The position numbers and the translations under genes are program-made. Positions 34,618 to 42,700 of a stretch of DNA of 64,000 nucleotides are shown piece after piece. Source of the stretch: Flammeovirgaceae bacterium 311 (GTDB taxonomy: Bacteria > Bacteroidota > Bacteroidia > Cytophagales > Cyclobacteriaceae); assembly GCA_000597885.1 (NCBI GenBank), contig CP004371.1, forward strand, positions 186,001 through 250,000, written 5' to 3'. The first letter of the stretch is position 1. Every line of letters begins with the position of its first letter. The notes beneath the pieces were generated by a model. The model ran no database searches, was not told where the DNA came from, and saw only the letters and a list, made by a program, of their open reading frames with translations.

Positions 34618-36153
34618 TTACTGAATACGTTCTACTTTCAGTTTGTCGCAGGCGCTGGTAATACATTCGCCTGTTTTCAGATCAAAGTCGTAATGGTGGG
34701 CAAGGCATCTGAAAATGCCCCCAGGCAATACTTCACCCGAGGTCAAGAAGTCATTTCCGGCGTGTGGGCAATACCTTGAAACGGAATAGGTTTTACCATC
34801 AGAATGAATGGTTATTCTTTCATCCGACATAGGTGTGGTTTCAAATTTCATTACCTCATCCAGAGCCTCTTGGTCGGCAAATTTCAGAAGACCCAGTAAG
34901 TGATCATTGTAGATGTCAGGATTTCTTCTGGCTTTAAACCTTAGCGACAGGAAGAAATCCTCCCATGGAACATCTCTTGCCAGAATAGGAGGCAACCAGC
35001 GAGATTCAAAAGAATAAATGTAACCGCAATCTTCAACCCCTTTGCCTACACCTTCTTTACCTTCTCTGAAATCCACATGCCAGTCTCCTCCGCCCTGACC
35101 TGTTATTTCAAAACCAACCTTCATATTGATCTTTTCATTGAAATAGGGGCTCATGGCCAGTAACTCCTCGAAGTATGCCTTGAAAGGTTCCCACTGAGAC
35201 TCCTCAGGAAAAGGATGACGATCGTATACCTGCTGGATTCGATCTATTCGTCTTTCCTGGTATTTTTTTAGATAATCCAAACGCGAATCCTCAAGCGTCT
35301 CCCAGTGAGGATCTCCAATTTTCTGTTCTGCGGCCGCATCCCAGGTATCCCCGGGCAACAAAACTTCTATGTTTGTGAAGTTTTTACTCTCCAGATACTC
35401 TGCCACCTGAAACTGGTCCGGGAATATTCCCTCTTCCATTTCTTCATTGATATCAAACAGGACCGGATCCAGAAAGCATGGAGGTCCGGCAAAAGGAAGC
35501 CCGATGACCGGCTCCACAATTTTCATGGTTTTATAGCAGTACGACATTTTTGCCGCTCTTTTCTGCCTTCTGAGCTTATCCATTTGCTCCTCATCGAAAT
35601 CATACAGAATGGGAAACCAGGATGCACCAGAACCCTGAAAGGCAAAAGTATGGATAGTTCCGCCCACTTTTTGCTTGATGTCCCTTAACTGCATGGGGAA
35701 GAGGCGGGCATCGTTCATGTTTAGAAGTGTTTGCCCATTTGCCTGGATAATAATGGCAGAATCATGATTCATAGGTGGTTCTTTAACAAAAAAGACCTTT
35801 GTGCCGGGAGTAATCTCATAGGTATCCCACTCATTCACCTCAATAATTTCTCTTTTTCCCCCCTGCAGAATTTTCTGCTTCAGGATCTGAGATGGGTATT
35901 TGGGCACAATAACAGGAACTTCAGGATCTACCCTGGACAAAAACCATGGGTCACAATGATCTAAATGCTCATGAGAAATGATAATGGCAGTAGGTTTGAA
36001 TAATTCCTGATCTGACAACAAATGGGAGTTATCAGGAAACTGGAACCAGGAAGCCTGGAAATTGCCTTCTGGCGATAACCAGGGATCCATTAGCAGCGTT
36101 GCATCCTCCGTCTGCACTTTTAATCCAGCATGTCCGATAGCTGTTATTTTCAT
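34618..36153 (-). CDS. MBL-fold hydrolase fused to C-terminal Rieske domain (CMAH-like parts, reversed order)
   Basis: This 511-residue protein joins two domains. Residues 1-230 form a UlaG-like metallo-beta-lactamase fold with the ligand motif SHEHLDHCD (His61, His63, Asp65, His66). The last 60 residues form a Rieske [2Fe-2S] domain with YCPHAG (Cys462, His464) and RCLAHHYDFD (Cys483, His486). CMP-N-acetylneuraminate hydroxylase combines the same two domain types but with Rieske first. Lying beside a nonulosonate locus, it may hydroxylate a CMP-nonulosonate or another sugar, but this is inference. I use the internal ATG at 36153, where MKITAIGHAGLKV begins the fold; an upstream ATG would add 13 residues. 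Confidence 0.8.
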   Translation of the reverse strand: MKITAIGHAGLKVQTEDATLLMDPWLSPEGNFQASWFQFPDNSHLLSDQELFKPTAIIISHEHLDHCDPWFLSRVDPEVPVIVPKYPSQILKQKILQGGKREIIEVNEWDTYEITPGTKVFFVKEPPMNHDSAIIIQANGQTLLNMNDARLFPMQLRDIKQKVGGTIHTFAFQGSGASWFPILYDFDEEQMDKLRRQKRAAKMSYCYKTMKIVEPVIGLPFAGPPCFLDPVLFDINEEMEEGIFPDQFQVAEYLESKNFTNIEVLLPGDTWDAAAEQKIGDPHWETLEDSRLDYLKKYQERRIDRIQQVYDRHPFPEESQWEPFKAYFEELLAMSPYFNEKINMKVGFEITGQGGGDWHVDFREGKEGVGKGVEDCGYIYSFESRWLPPILARDVPWEDFFLSLRFKARRNPDIYNDHLLGLLKFADQEALDEVMKFETTPMSDERITIHSDGKTYSVSRYCPHAGNDFLTSGEVLPGGIFRCLAHHYDFDLKTGECITSACDKLKVERIQ

Positions 36154-36493
36154 AAGGTTTATAGATTGATAGTAAAAATTTATATTTCTCAATTCAGGGT
36201 ATTAAGCTAACCGGCAAAAAAAGGTAAAGCCGCTAAGGCTGGAAAAGGTCCTACCTGCTATAAATATATCTGTATCTAAAAAAAGGTAATGATGTAAAGT
36301 TATTCCGGTAGGAGCAGACGTTATCTGACTTAGGCCTGAAGTTTTAAAAAATGTTGTTGCCTCCGGCTGTGCCTGACTGCCAGGCTATCTTACCCAATGT
36401 TTCTGCTTCCAGCTTACTGCCGGCATACATTGCAGCCCATTTTCCTGCCGGCATTCATTCAATTATTCATGTTATAATTTATCTCTAAAAGCT

Positions 36494-36676
36494 ATGGCAG
36501 TACACAGGCCATACAGTGAGTACATAATTTTCATTTTGTATTTAGCAGCACTTAAGCTGCATCATCTATATAAACCTACTGTATACAGGATTGTTGGCGA
36601 AGTTGCCGGAGAGTTTGTGTGGTTGATGTTAATCTTACTGTTGCTGAAGCAGAAATTTTTTCTTCAGGCAGTTTGA
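36494..36676 (+). CDS. Possible small membrane protein
   Basis: This 60-residue frame starts with ATG and has two hydrophobic stretches, YIIFILYLAALKL and FVWLMLILLLL, separated by a basic loop. It has no family I know and no clear start signal. Hydrophobic codons are common in AT-rich DNA, so it may not be real. Confidence 0.25.
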   Translation: MAVHRPYSEYIIFILYLAALKLHHLYKPTVYRIVGEVAGEFVWLMLILLLLKQKFFLQAV

Positions 36677-36701
36677 TGAATGACAAGTAAACTGCCTATA
36701 T

Positions 36702-36743
36702 ATAATTATGGTGGATGAGCCACAGTTAATCAACCATAATTAT
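36702..36743. repeat. 11-bp perfect inverted repeat, 20-base spacer
   Basis: ATAATTATGGT at 36702-36712 is repeated as its reverse complement ACCATAATTAT at 36733-36743. It lies in the long gap upstream of the PglF-like gene. It might be an operator or an RNA hairpin. The arms are AT-rich, so chance is not excluded. Confidence 0.4.
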
Positions 36744-37349
36744 GGATAAAAAAATTATACAAACAGTAAAGTTACTTACTCCAATGGTTTTAAAACAAGG
36801 CAAAAATAACAAATGTTACGGACATGACTTAGCTTGAAGTTTGGTTTAGCTTATACTAAAAAATATATTTTGAAAATGACGGAACAAAGGCTTATCTAAT
36901 CTAGTAAGATGCATACAGATGGTTTGTTCGCAGTACTTTGTACTGATGCTTAATATATTGATATCTAACGGTATAGGTACCCTGGCGGTGTAGTATTTCC
37001 TGGCAGTGAAGAATAGATTATACTTTATTAATAAAGCAATAAATTAACCAACAGTAAGACAACTTGTGCAGAGGATTAAATGGGGTAAGAGCAACACGTG
37101 GTAACTCTTTATGCCATGACACGTAACGAATAATAGATCAGAGGTGTCAATAACTATAGAGTTATAGTGAAGGAAATTTTCTTAAACACGATCATATATC
37201 AGGATTTGTAATGGAAAGTCTTAAGAAAAGTAAATCACCTCCGAAACTTAACATGATATAATATAGCTTTTGCCCCAACTGTAAAGACAAGGTTTTTTTA
37301 GCAAATTTTTTATGCGCTTAAGAGGCGTTTTTTTTCAACGTTAAAATCA

Positions 37350-39296
37350 ATGAATAACCCGGTAAAATCTTTTTTACTTAATAAGGCCCTGCCCAGATGG
37401 ATAGTGCTTTCCATAGACCAGCTAATTAATTGCACGGCCTTTGCATTTGCTTTTTTCCTCTTGTTTCGATTTGAATTTTCATTGATCCTAAGAGGTTACT
37501 TTTTTATATATGTAGGTTTATATTGTCTGATATCTTTGGGTGTATTTTTCCTGATGAGAATTCATACAGGCCTGATACGCTACTCCAGTTTATATGATGC
37601 TTACAGGATTTTTACTGCAGTGCTGGCATCTAATGTAGTTTATGCGGTGGTTGCTTTTTTCTGGGTAACTCCGGAATATCCGCTGGTAGCAGTCAATATA
37701 TTATCCGTACTGCTGGTTAGTTTTTTCATCTCATCCTCGCTGCTAATCAAGCTGCGGATAGGTATCAAGTCGCTCTATCATTATATCAAGTACAACAGCC
37801 CGGATTCAGTGCAGGAAAAGGTGCTGATCTATGGATCAGATGGATTTTCTGTACTGGCTATGCAGGCACTTGAAACCAGTGGTATGGGACGCCTTACTGT
37901 AGTTGGTTTCATTGATACAGATTCCGATAAAGTTCACAAACATATACAGCAAAAATGTGTGTACCACACCAGTGAACTGGAAAAGCTAAAATACAAAAGA
38001 CAAATTGATAAACTGGTGGCCTTTGATGAAGACCTTAAATCTGAGAATAAAAAACAAGTTTTTGAAAAATGCCTCGAATTAGGCATCAATGTAATCACCA
38101 TTCCATCTCCGGATCAGTGGATGTCTGGACAGCTCAGCATGAACCAGATGAAGAATTTAAAAATCGAAGATCTGCTTCAGCGTTCACCAATCGTAATAGA
38201 AAATGAAAATATTGCAAGCGAACTGGCCGGTAAACGAATACTGATAACAGGGGCTGCCGGTTCCATTGGTTCTGAAATTGTCCGTCAGGTGCTTAATTAC
38301 AATCCTGCCATGGTCGTATTGTGCGATCAGGCAGAAACACCTCTGCATGAACTCATGCTTGAAGTGGAAGAGGCTTTTCCTGATGCCAATCTGTATCCAT
38401 TCGTAGGAGATATTCAGAACTTTAACAGGATGTACACCCTCTTTGACCAGTTCTCCCCACAGCTGGTGTACCATGCAGCTGCTTATAAGCATGTACCCAT
38501 GATGGAGGGAAACCCTACAGAAGCAATTTTAACCAATGTTCAGGGTACCAAAAACCTGGCAGATCTGTCAATGACCTTCGATGTAGAAAAGTTTGTAATG
38601 ATCTCTACCGATAAGGCAGTAAATCCAACAAACGTAATGGGTACTTCCAAACGCATTGCTGAGATATACGTACAGTCGCTGCAGCGCATGAACACAGGCC
38701 ATGGTAAATCGAACAGTTCAGCGCCGCAAACAAAGTTTATCACCACACGCTTTGGAAATGTGCTGGGTTCCAATGGTTCTGTTATACCTCGTTTCAGGGC
38801 GCAGATAGAAAAGGGAGGTCCTGTTACAGTGACCCACCCCGATATCACCCGCTATTTCATGACAATACCAGAAGCGGTGCAGTTAGTACTGGAAGCGGGT
38901 ACCATGGGTAAAGGCGGTGAGATATTCTGCTTTGATATGGGCGAGCCGGTAAAAATCGTAGACCTGGCCAGAAAGATGATCAAACTTTCAGGATACAAGC
39001 CTGATGTTGATATCAAGATCATATTTACAGGATTAAGGCCTGGTGAAAAGCTATATGAGGAACTACTGAGCAAGGAGGAGTCTACCGCACCCACCTACCA
39101 CAAAAAAATACAGGTATCCAATGTTCGGGAGTATAACTATCATCAGGTATCAAAAGACATCAATGAGCTACTTTCATTAAACAGTGATGGCGATGATCTG
39201 AAAGTAGTGAAAAAGATGAAGCAGATCGTTCCTGAATTTATAAGCAAGAATTCTAAATATCAGCGTCTGGATGAATATTCACGTACTAATAAGTAA
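37350..39296 (+). CDS. Membrane-bound NDP-sugar 4,6-dehydratase (PglF/CapD/FlaA1-like)
   Basis: This full-length polysaccharide biosynthesis protein of 648 residues has about four N-terminal membrane spans (residues 15-130), a CoA-binding-like region (about 150-260, LIYGSDGFSVLAM), and a C-terminal SDR domain. The SDR domain has ILITGAAGSIGSEIV near residue 295, STDKAVNPTNVMGTSKR with the M-x3-K catalytic lysine, and TRFGNVLGSNGSVIPRF. It would dehydrate UDP-GlcNAc to the 4-keto-6-deoxy sugar that the PglE-like enzyme at 33120 uses. It is the last gene of the glycan locus on the plus strand and stands alone after the long gap. A C5-epimerising homologue is the alternative. Confidence 0.9.
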   Translation: MNNPVKSFLLNKALPRWIVLSIDQLINCTAFAFAFFLLFRFEFSLILRGYFFIYVGLYCLISLGVFFLMRIHTGLIRYSSLYDAYRIFTAVLASNVVYAVVAFFWVTPEYPLVAVNILSVLLVSFFISSSLLIKLRIGIKSLYHYIKYNSPDSVQEKVLIYGSDGFSVLAMQALETSGMGRLTVVGFIDTDSDKVHKHIQQKCVYHTSELEKLKYKRQIDKLVAFDEDLKSENKKQVFEKCLELGINVITIPSPDQWMSGQLSMNQMKNLKIEDLLQRSPIVIENENIASELAGKRILITGAAGSIGSEIVRQVLNYNPAMVVLCDQAETPLHELMLEVEEAFPDANLYPFVGDIQNFNRMYTLFDQFSPQLVYHAAAYKHVPMMEGNPTEAILTNVQGTKNLADLSMTFDVEKFVMISTDKAVNPTNVMGTSKRIAEIYVQSLQRMNTGHGKSNSSAPQTKFITTRFGNVLGSNGSVIPRFRAQIEKGGPVTVTHPDITRYFMTIPEAVQLVLEAGTMGKGGEIFCFDMGEPVKIVDLARKMIKLSGYKPDVDIKIIFTGLRPGEKLYEELLSKEESTAPTYHKKIQVSNVREYNYHQVSKDINELLSLNSDGDDLKVVKKMKQIVPEFISKNSKYQRLDEYSRTNK

Positions 39297-39429
39297 CTAA
39301 AAAAACAATGTCTCATTACAAAAGTTGCTGAAGAAAGGAGTTTTTAAGGGAGGCTGAGTCTCTCAGGAGGGAAATTCAAGTAGGTGTTGAATAAGTAATA
39401 AGATTGATTTTCACTCTATCCCATTTATT

Positions 39430-40290
39430 ATGAAATATAGATTATTTACTTTTTTTACTTTTTTGCTGTTTTCAGTAGGTACCATAGCCGAAGCTCAAAT
39501 TGCGGGTGGAGACTTACTGACCGATGCCACCAGCCAGTACAGGCTTAGGAACAGGCATGGGGTGATGTCATATGTTATAGGCCTTGGTGTCAGTTCATAT
39601 TTTGGAGATCTTAAAGACAGCAGAACAGATCTGTGGGTGAAGCCAAGTGTGCAGTTAGGGCTACAGTACCGGGTTGAAGATCACCTGCATATCCGCACAG
39701 AAATTGCATGGTATCGAATATCCGGTGCCGATTCACTTAATGATCAGGAAACAGGTATTTATGCTCGTAACCTTTCCTTCAGATCAGATAATTTTGAGTG
39801 GAATATGGTAGCCCTTTACCAATTTTTTAACAAGTTTTCAAGAACTAGATCGGTTACACTAAATCCATATGTGTTTGCAGGTGTAGGCTTAACCACTAAT
39901 AATCCAAAAGCGCATTACAATGGAGAATGGCACCGATTACGCCCCCTCGAAACAGAAGGAGTCTCTTATAGTCCTGTTGCACTCTTTGTGCCATTTGGTT
40001 TAGGTTTAGCCTATCACGTGCACAGGAATTGGGATATCTCTGTGGAATGGGGTTACCGGGTTACTTTCACTGATTATCTGGATGATGTAAGTACCACCTT
40101 TAAGGGGGTGGAAAACTTCGATGATCCCCTGGCCAGGGCACTTTCCGACAGGCGCCCTGAAATGGGTTTACCCCCACTTGATGCAGGTAAAAAAAGAGGT
40201 AATACCGGGGTTAATGACTGGTACCTGATTACGGGGCTTAAAGTTACCTATATGCCATTCTTAAGGATTAAGAACCCTAAACATCGTTAA
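39430..40290 (+). CDS. Outer-membrane beta-barrel protein, DUF6089-like, copy 1
   Basis: This is an exported protein of 286 residues. The signal peptide is MKYRLFTFFTFLLFSVGTIA with cleavage near AEAQ. YVIGLGVSSYFGDLKDSRTD and the strand-like repeats that follow fit a small outer-membrane barrel. YVFAGVGLTTNNPKAHYNG and DYLDDVSTTFKGVENFDDPL are also found nearly unchanged in the next gene. The function is unknown. Proteins of this type often lie beside exopolysaccharide genes in Cytophagales, so a link to surface glycan export or envelope structure is possible. Confidence 0.75.
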   Translation: MKYRLFTFFTFLLFSVGTIAEAQIAGGDLLTDATSQYRLRNRHGVMSYVIGLGVSSYFGDLKDSRTDLWVKPSVQLGLQYRVEDHLHIRTEIAWYRISGADSLNDQETGIYARNLSFRSDNFEWNMVALYQFFNKFSRTRSVTLNPYVFAGVGLTTNNPKAHYNGEWHRLRPLETEGVSYSPVALFVPFGLGLAYHVHRNWDISVEWGYRVTFTDYLDDVSTTFKGVENFDDPLARALSDRRPEMGLPPLDAGKKRGNTGVNDWYLITGLKVTYMPFLRIKNPKHR

Positions 40291-40395
40291 TCAATTTTCA
40301 TTTTTCTAAGCATCAGGGCAATCAGCAGGCCTTTGCCTGCGGGTCTGGAATACAAATTTTGCACGATGTAAGGAGGAGGGAGCAGTACAAGGTAG

Positions 40396-40466
40396 AACCG
40401 ATCTTATTGTTAGTTTCACCTGTTGAAAGAACATGTGTAATGAGTATACATTTGTGCAGATCGGTT
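40396..40466. repeat. 9-bp inverted repeat in the leader of barrel copy 2
   Basis: AACCGATCT at 40396-40404 pairs with AGATCGGTT at 40458-40466, enclosing 53 bases. It lies about 65 bp before the ATG of the second barrel gene. A separate short GCAGGC-CTTT-GCCTGC hairpin lies at 40325-40340, just after copy 1. They could form a leader structure or a weak terminator, and neither is strong. Confidence 0.35.
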
Positions 40467-40532
40467 TTATTTAATCCATAGATTGCCCAGTTTAAGGATT
40501 TTTCTATGCCATATACATGCTTCAATTTTTAT

Positions 40533-41390
40533 ATGAAATATACCGCTAGATTTTTTTTAACCTGCTTTCTCTTCTCTATAGCATCCCTGGCAGAGGCTCA
40601 GTTTCGCCAGGGAATAGATGAACCGGTAAGTATATATAAAAGACAAAACCGCCATGGGGTATTTTCCTATACAGCAGGTTTTGGTTTAAGCTCATATTTT
40701 GGTGATCTTAAAGATGACAGAAAGCAACTCTGGGCAAAGCCAAGTGCCCAGCTGGGAGTACAGTACCGAGTAAACGACCGTTTACACTTCAGGTCTGAAA
40801 TCATCTGGTACCGCATTTCAGGAGCAGATTCTTTAAACGACCCTAATACCGGAATATACAACAGGAATTTATCTTTTCGTGCTGATAATTTTGAGTTGAA
40901 CCTGGTAGGGCTGGTTCACCTTTTTAATAAATATTCGCTTGCCAACCCGCCTGTAAATCCATATATTATTGCAGGTGTTGGCCTTACCACCAATAATCCC
41001 AAAGCGTTTTACAACGATGCATGGCATGCCCTGAGACCTCTTAAAACAGAAGGAGCGTCCTATAATGCTATTATGCCTGTATTCCCTGTAGGAGCAGGCC
41101 TGGCAATTCATTTGCATAAGAACTGGGATGTGTCTCTGGAGCTGGGCTATAGATTTACATTTACAGATTACCTCGATGATGTGAGCACCAGCTATGTTGG
41201 GATCGAGAATTTTGAGGATCCCCTTGCCCGGGCATTATCTGATCGCAGGCCTGAAATGGGTTTAAACCCCCTGCCTCCCGGCAACAGAAGGGGTAATAGT
41301 ACAGGCTTCGATGGATACCTGATAACAGGTATCAAAATTGTGTTTACCCCTGATAAAATCCCGGAAGAAGTACTTAGAATTCAGAAATAA
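40533..41390 (+). CDS. Outer-membrane beta-barrel protein, DUF6089-like, copy 2
   Basis: This is a paralogue of the preceding gene, similar along the whole length, for example GFGLSSYFGDLKDDRKQLW, WYRISGADSLNDPNTGIYN and DYLDDVSTSYVGIENFEDPL. I start at the ATG at 40533, which gives MKYTARFFLTCFLFSIASLA as signal peptide and matches copy 1. The frame also has an ATG 27 bp earlier that would spoil the signal sequence. The pair is a tandem duplication whose copies have since drifted. A terminator-like hairpin follows at 41422. Confidence 0.75.
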   Translation: MKYTARFFLTCFLFSIASLAEAQFRQGIDEPVSIYKRQNRHGVFSYTAGFGLSSYFGDLKDDRKQLWAKPSAQLGVQYRVNDRLHFRSEIIWYRISGADSLNDPNTGIYNRNLSFRADNFELNLVGLVHLFNKYSLANPPVNPYIIAGVGLTTNNPKAFYNDAWHALRPLKTEGASYNAIMPVFPVGAGLAIHLHKNWDVSLELGYRFTFTDYLDDVSTSYVGIENFEDPLARALSDRRPEMGLNPLPPGNRRGNSTGFDGYLITGIKIVFTPDKIPEEVLRIQK

Positions 41391-41421
41391 ATTCAGCCTT
41401 TTTTCGCATTTTAATTTTCTC

Positions 41422-41456
41422 CACTATAACCTGCTATGTGATCGCAGGTTATAGTG
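41422..41456 (+). terminator. 13-bp hairpin after barrel copy 2
   Basis: CACTATAACCTGC at 41422-41434 and its exact reverse complement at 41444-41456 enclose 9 bases. It lies 31 bp after the stop codon. The tail is T-rich but interrupted, so termination is likely rather than certain. Confidence 0.65.
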
Positions 41457-41509
41457 CCTTATTGATATTTGATTTATTTTCACCCTCTCGACCTACCCAT
41501 TCAAATAGT

Positions 41510-41536
41510 GAACAGACTTTTATTTTGAACAGACTT
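41510..41536. repeat. Direct repeat GAACAGACTT, 17 bp apart
   Basis: GAACAGACTT occurs at 41510-41519 and again at 41527-41536 with a 7-base T-rich spacer. The period is between one and two helix turns. It could be a regulator site upstream of nrfH or chance. Confidence 0.3.
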
Positions 41537-41687
41537 GGAAAGTACTTATTCAGGTGTTTATATGGTTAGATTAATGTTTTATGTTCAAACCTGAATTCTG
41601 ACACAGTGTCTGTTTAGACTAAAGAGATCCTGAATTATTTTTTTAATCTGATGTTTTGGCTGATTTATTAATTTGAAATCAGATACT

Positions 41688-41730
41688 CCCAGGCTGTTTC
41701 ACGAATTCAGCCTGGGTATTTTCTTTTTCA
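41688..41730 (+). terminator. Hairpin with T-rich tail, no gene directly before it
   Basis: CCCAGGCTG at 41688-41696 pairs with CAGCCTGGG at 41708-41716, followed by TATTTTCTTTTT. It has the form of an intrinsic terminator on the plus strand. The nearest upstream gene already has its own hairpin at 41422. Confidence 0.6.
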
Positions 41731-41950
41731 GCCTCCATAAATGCCCATTCAGCCAAAATCCTAAGTATTTATTTATCTGCCTCATGCTATTTAAGTTTCT
41801 GAAACTGTTTTCATTAAATTTTGATCAGCATGAAACCAACTGAATTTTGTACAGCTGATTTAACTTGATAAAGGCTGAGGCTGACTGATTTCCAAATTAC
41901 AATCATGAATTAAGCTGATTTTAGTCATAAGTTTCCAGATGCTGTATTTC

Positions 41951-41958
41951 TAGTTTTG
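41951..41958 (+). promoter_or_regulatory. Candidate Bacteroidota -7 box before nrfH
   Basis: TAGTTTTG fits the Bacteroidota -7 consensus TAnnTTTG and ends 19 bp before the nrfH ATG. I see no good -33 TTTG at the right distance, so the call is weak. Confidence 0.3.
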
Positions 41959-41977
41959 AATAGCAAAATTAGATCTT

Positions 41978-42589
41978 ATGGTCAATTACAGATCAAGGCG
42001 ATTTCTATTCAGATACAGCCTGATACCCCCCAAAAAATGGAGAATGGCAGCCATACTGCTGGTAGCCGCTTTCTTCGGCCTTGGTTTCTATGTGCTTAAG
42101 CTCAGTAATGCTGTCTCTTACCTATCAGACGATCCCAAAGCCTGCATCAACTGCCATTTAATGACACCGCAGTACATTACCTGGAATCACAGCTCTCACC
42201 GGGAAGTGGCACATTGCAACGACTGTCACGTACCACAGGATAATTTGTTCAGTAAGTTTTATTTCAAAGCCAAAGATGGCTTATACCACTCTTCAATTTT
42301 TACCCTAAGGGCCGAGCCACAGGTAATACAGGCCCTGCAGCCTTCTGTGGAAGTAATTCAAAGCAACTGTATCAGGTGCCATGAAGACAGGGTAGTAGAC
42401 AGCAAACTTACTGCTTCTGTTTCTGATCATGCAGTACACAGAACTGACCGCACCTGCTGGGAATGCCACAGAGAAGTGCCGCACGGCCGGGTAAAAAGTC
42501 TTTCGTCAGTAGGAATGCAAATTGAAAATATAGAAGTACACACAAAGGAAAAAGCTGCCATCATTCCTCAATGGCTAAAAGAACAATAG
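41978..42589 (+). CDS. nrfH: NrfH: tetraheme quinol dehydrogenase of nitrite reductase
   Basis: This membrane-anchored cytochrome c of 203 residues takes electrons from menaquinol and passes them to NrfA. One N-terminal membrane helix covers about residues 22-42 (MAAILLVAAFFGLGFYVL). Four CxxCH heme sites are visible: CINCH at 56-60, CNDCH at 80-84, CIRCH at 131-135 and CWECH at 160-164. It is somewhat longer than many NrfH proteins, with an N-terminal basic stretch (YRSRRFLFRYSL) before the helix. nrfA follows 111 bp downstream on the same strand. Confidence 0.95.
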   Translation: MVNYRSRRFLFRYSLIPPKKWRMAAILLVAAFFGLGFYVLKLSNAVSYLSDDPKACINCHLMTPQYITWNHSSHREVAHCNDCHVPQDNLFSKFYFKAKDGLYHSSIFTLRAEPQVIQALQPSVEVIQSNCIRCHEDRVVDSKLTASVSDHAVHRTDRTCWECHREVPHGRVKSLSSVGMQIENIEVHTKEKAAIIPQWLKEQ

Positions 42590-42700
42590 AAGAGAATAAG
42601 AAAACCACCAACCCAGCTGCAAAATAAGTCTCCACATCTGCAGATGAAAGAGGCTTCGCATTAACAAATTTCTCTTGACCAAAATAACAACCATACTCAA

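Larger units (their letters stand above)
36154..37349. other. Gene-poor stretch of about 1.2 kb
   Basis: This is the largest gap in the window. It is AT-rich with stops in all frames, except for one possible 60-codon frame and an 11-bp inverted repeat, both listed separately. It would hold the promoter of the minus-strand MBL-Rieske gene and that of the PglF-like gene. A T-run follows a short GC-containing segment near 37312-37338, just ahead of the latter. I recognise no RNA gene or mobile element. Confidence 0.5.
41391..41977. other. Non-coding stretch of 587 bp with two hairpins
   Basis: No gene is visible between the second barrel gene and nrfH. The stretch holds a 13-bp hairpin, a pair of direct repeats, a second hairpin with a T-rich tail, and a candidate promoter box before nrfH, all listed separately. 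The second hairpin ends no recognisable gene, so a short untranslated RNA between the two hairpins is possible. Confidence 0.5.

Noticed and set aside
39430-41390. Tandem barrels as a recent perfect duplication or assembly artefact
   Set aside because: The two copies differ throughout in both DNA and protein and have distinct signal peptides, so the duplication is old and real.
41510-41536. GAACAGACTT direct repeat as the beginning of a CRISPR array
   Set aside because: There are only two copies of ten bases with a 7-base spacer, no further repeat unit and no cas gene nearby.
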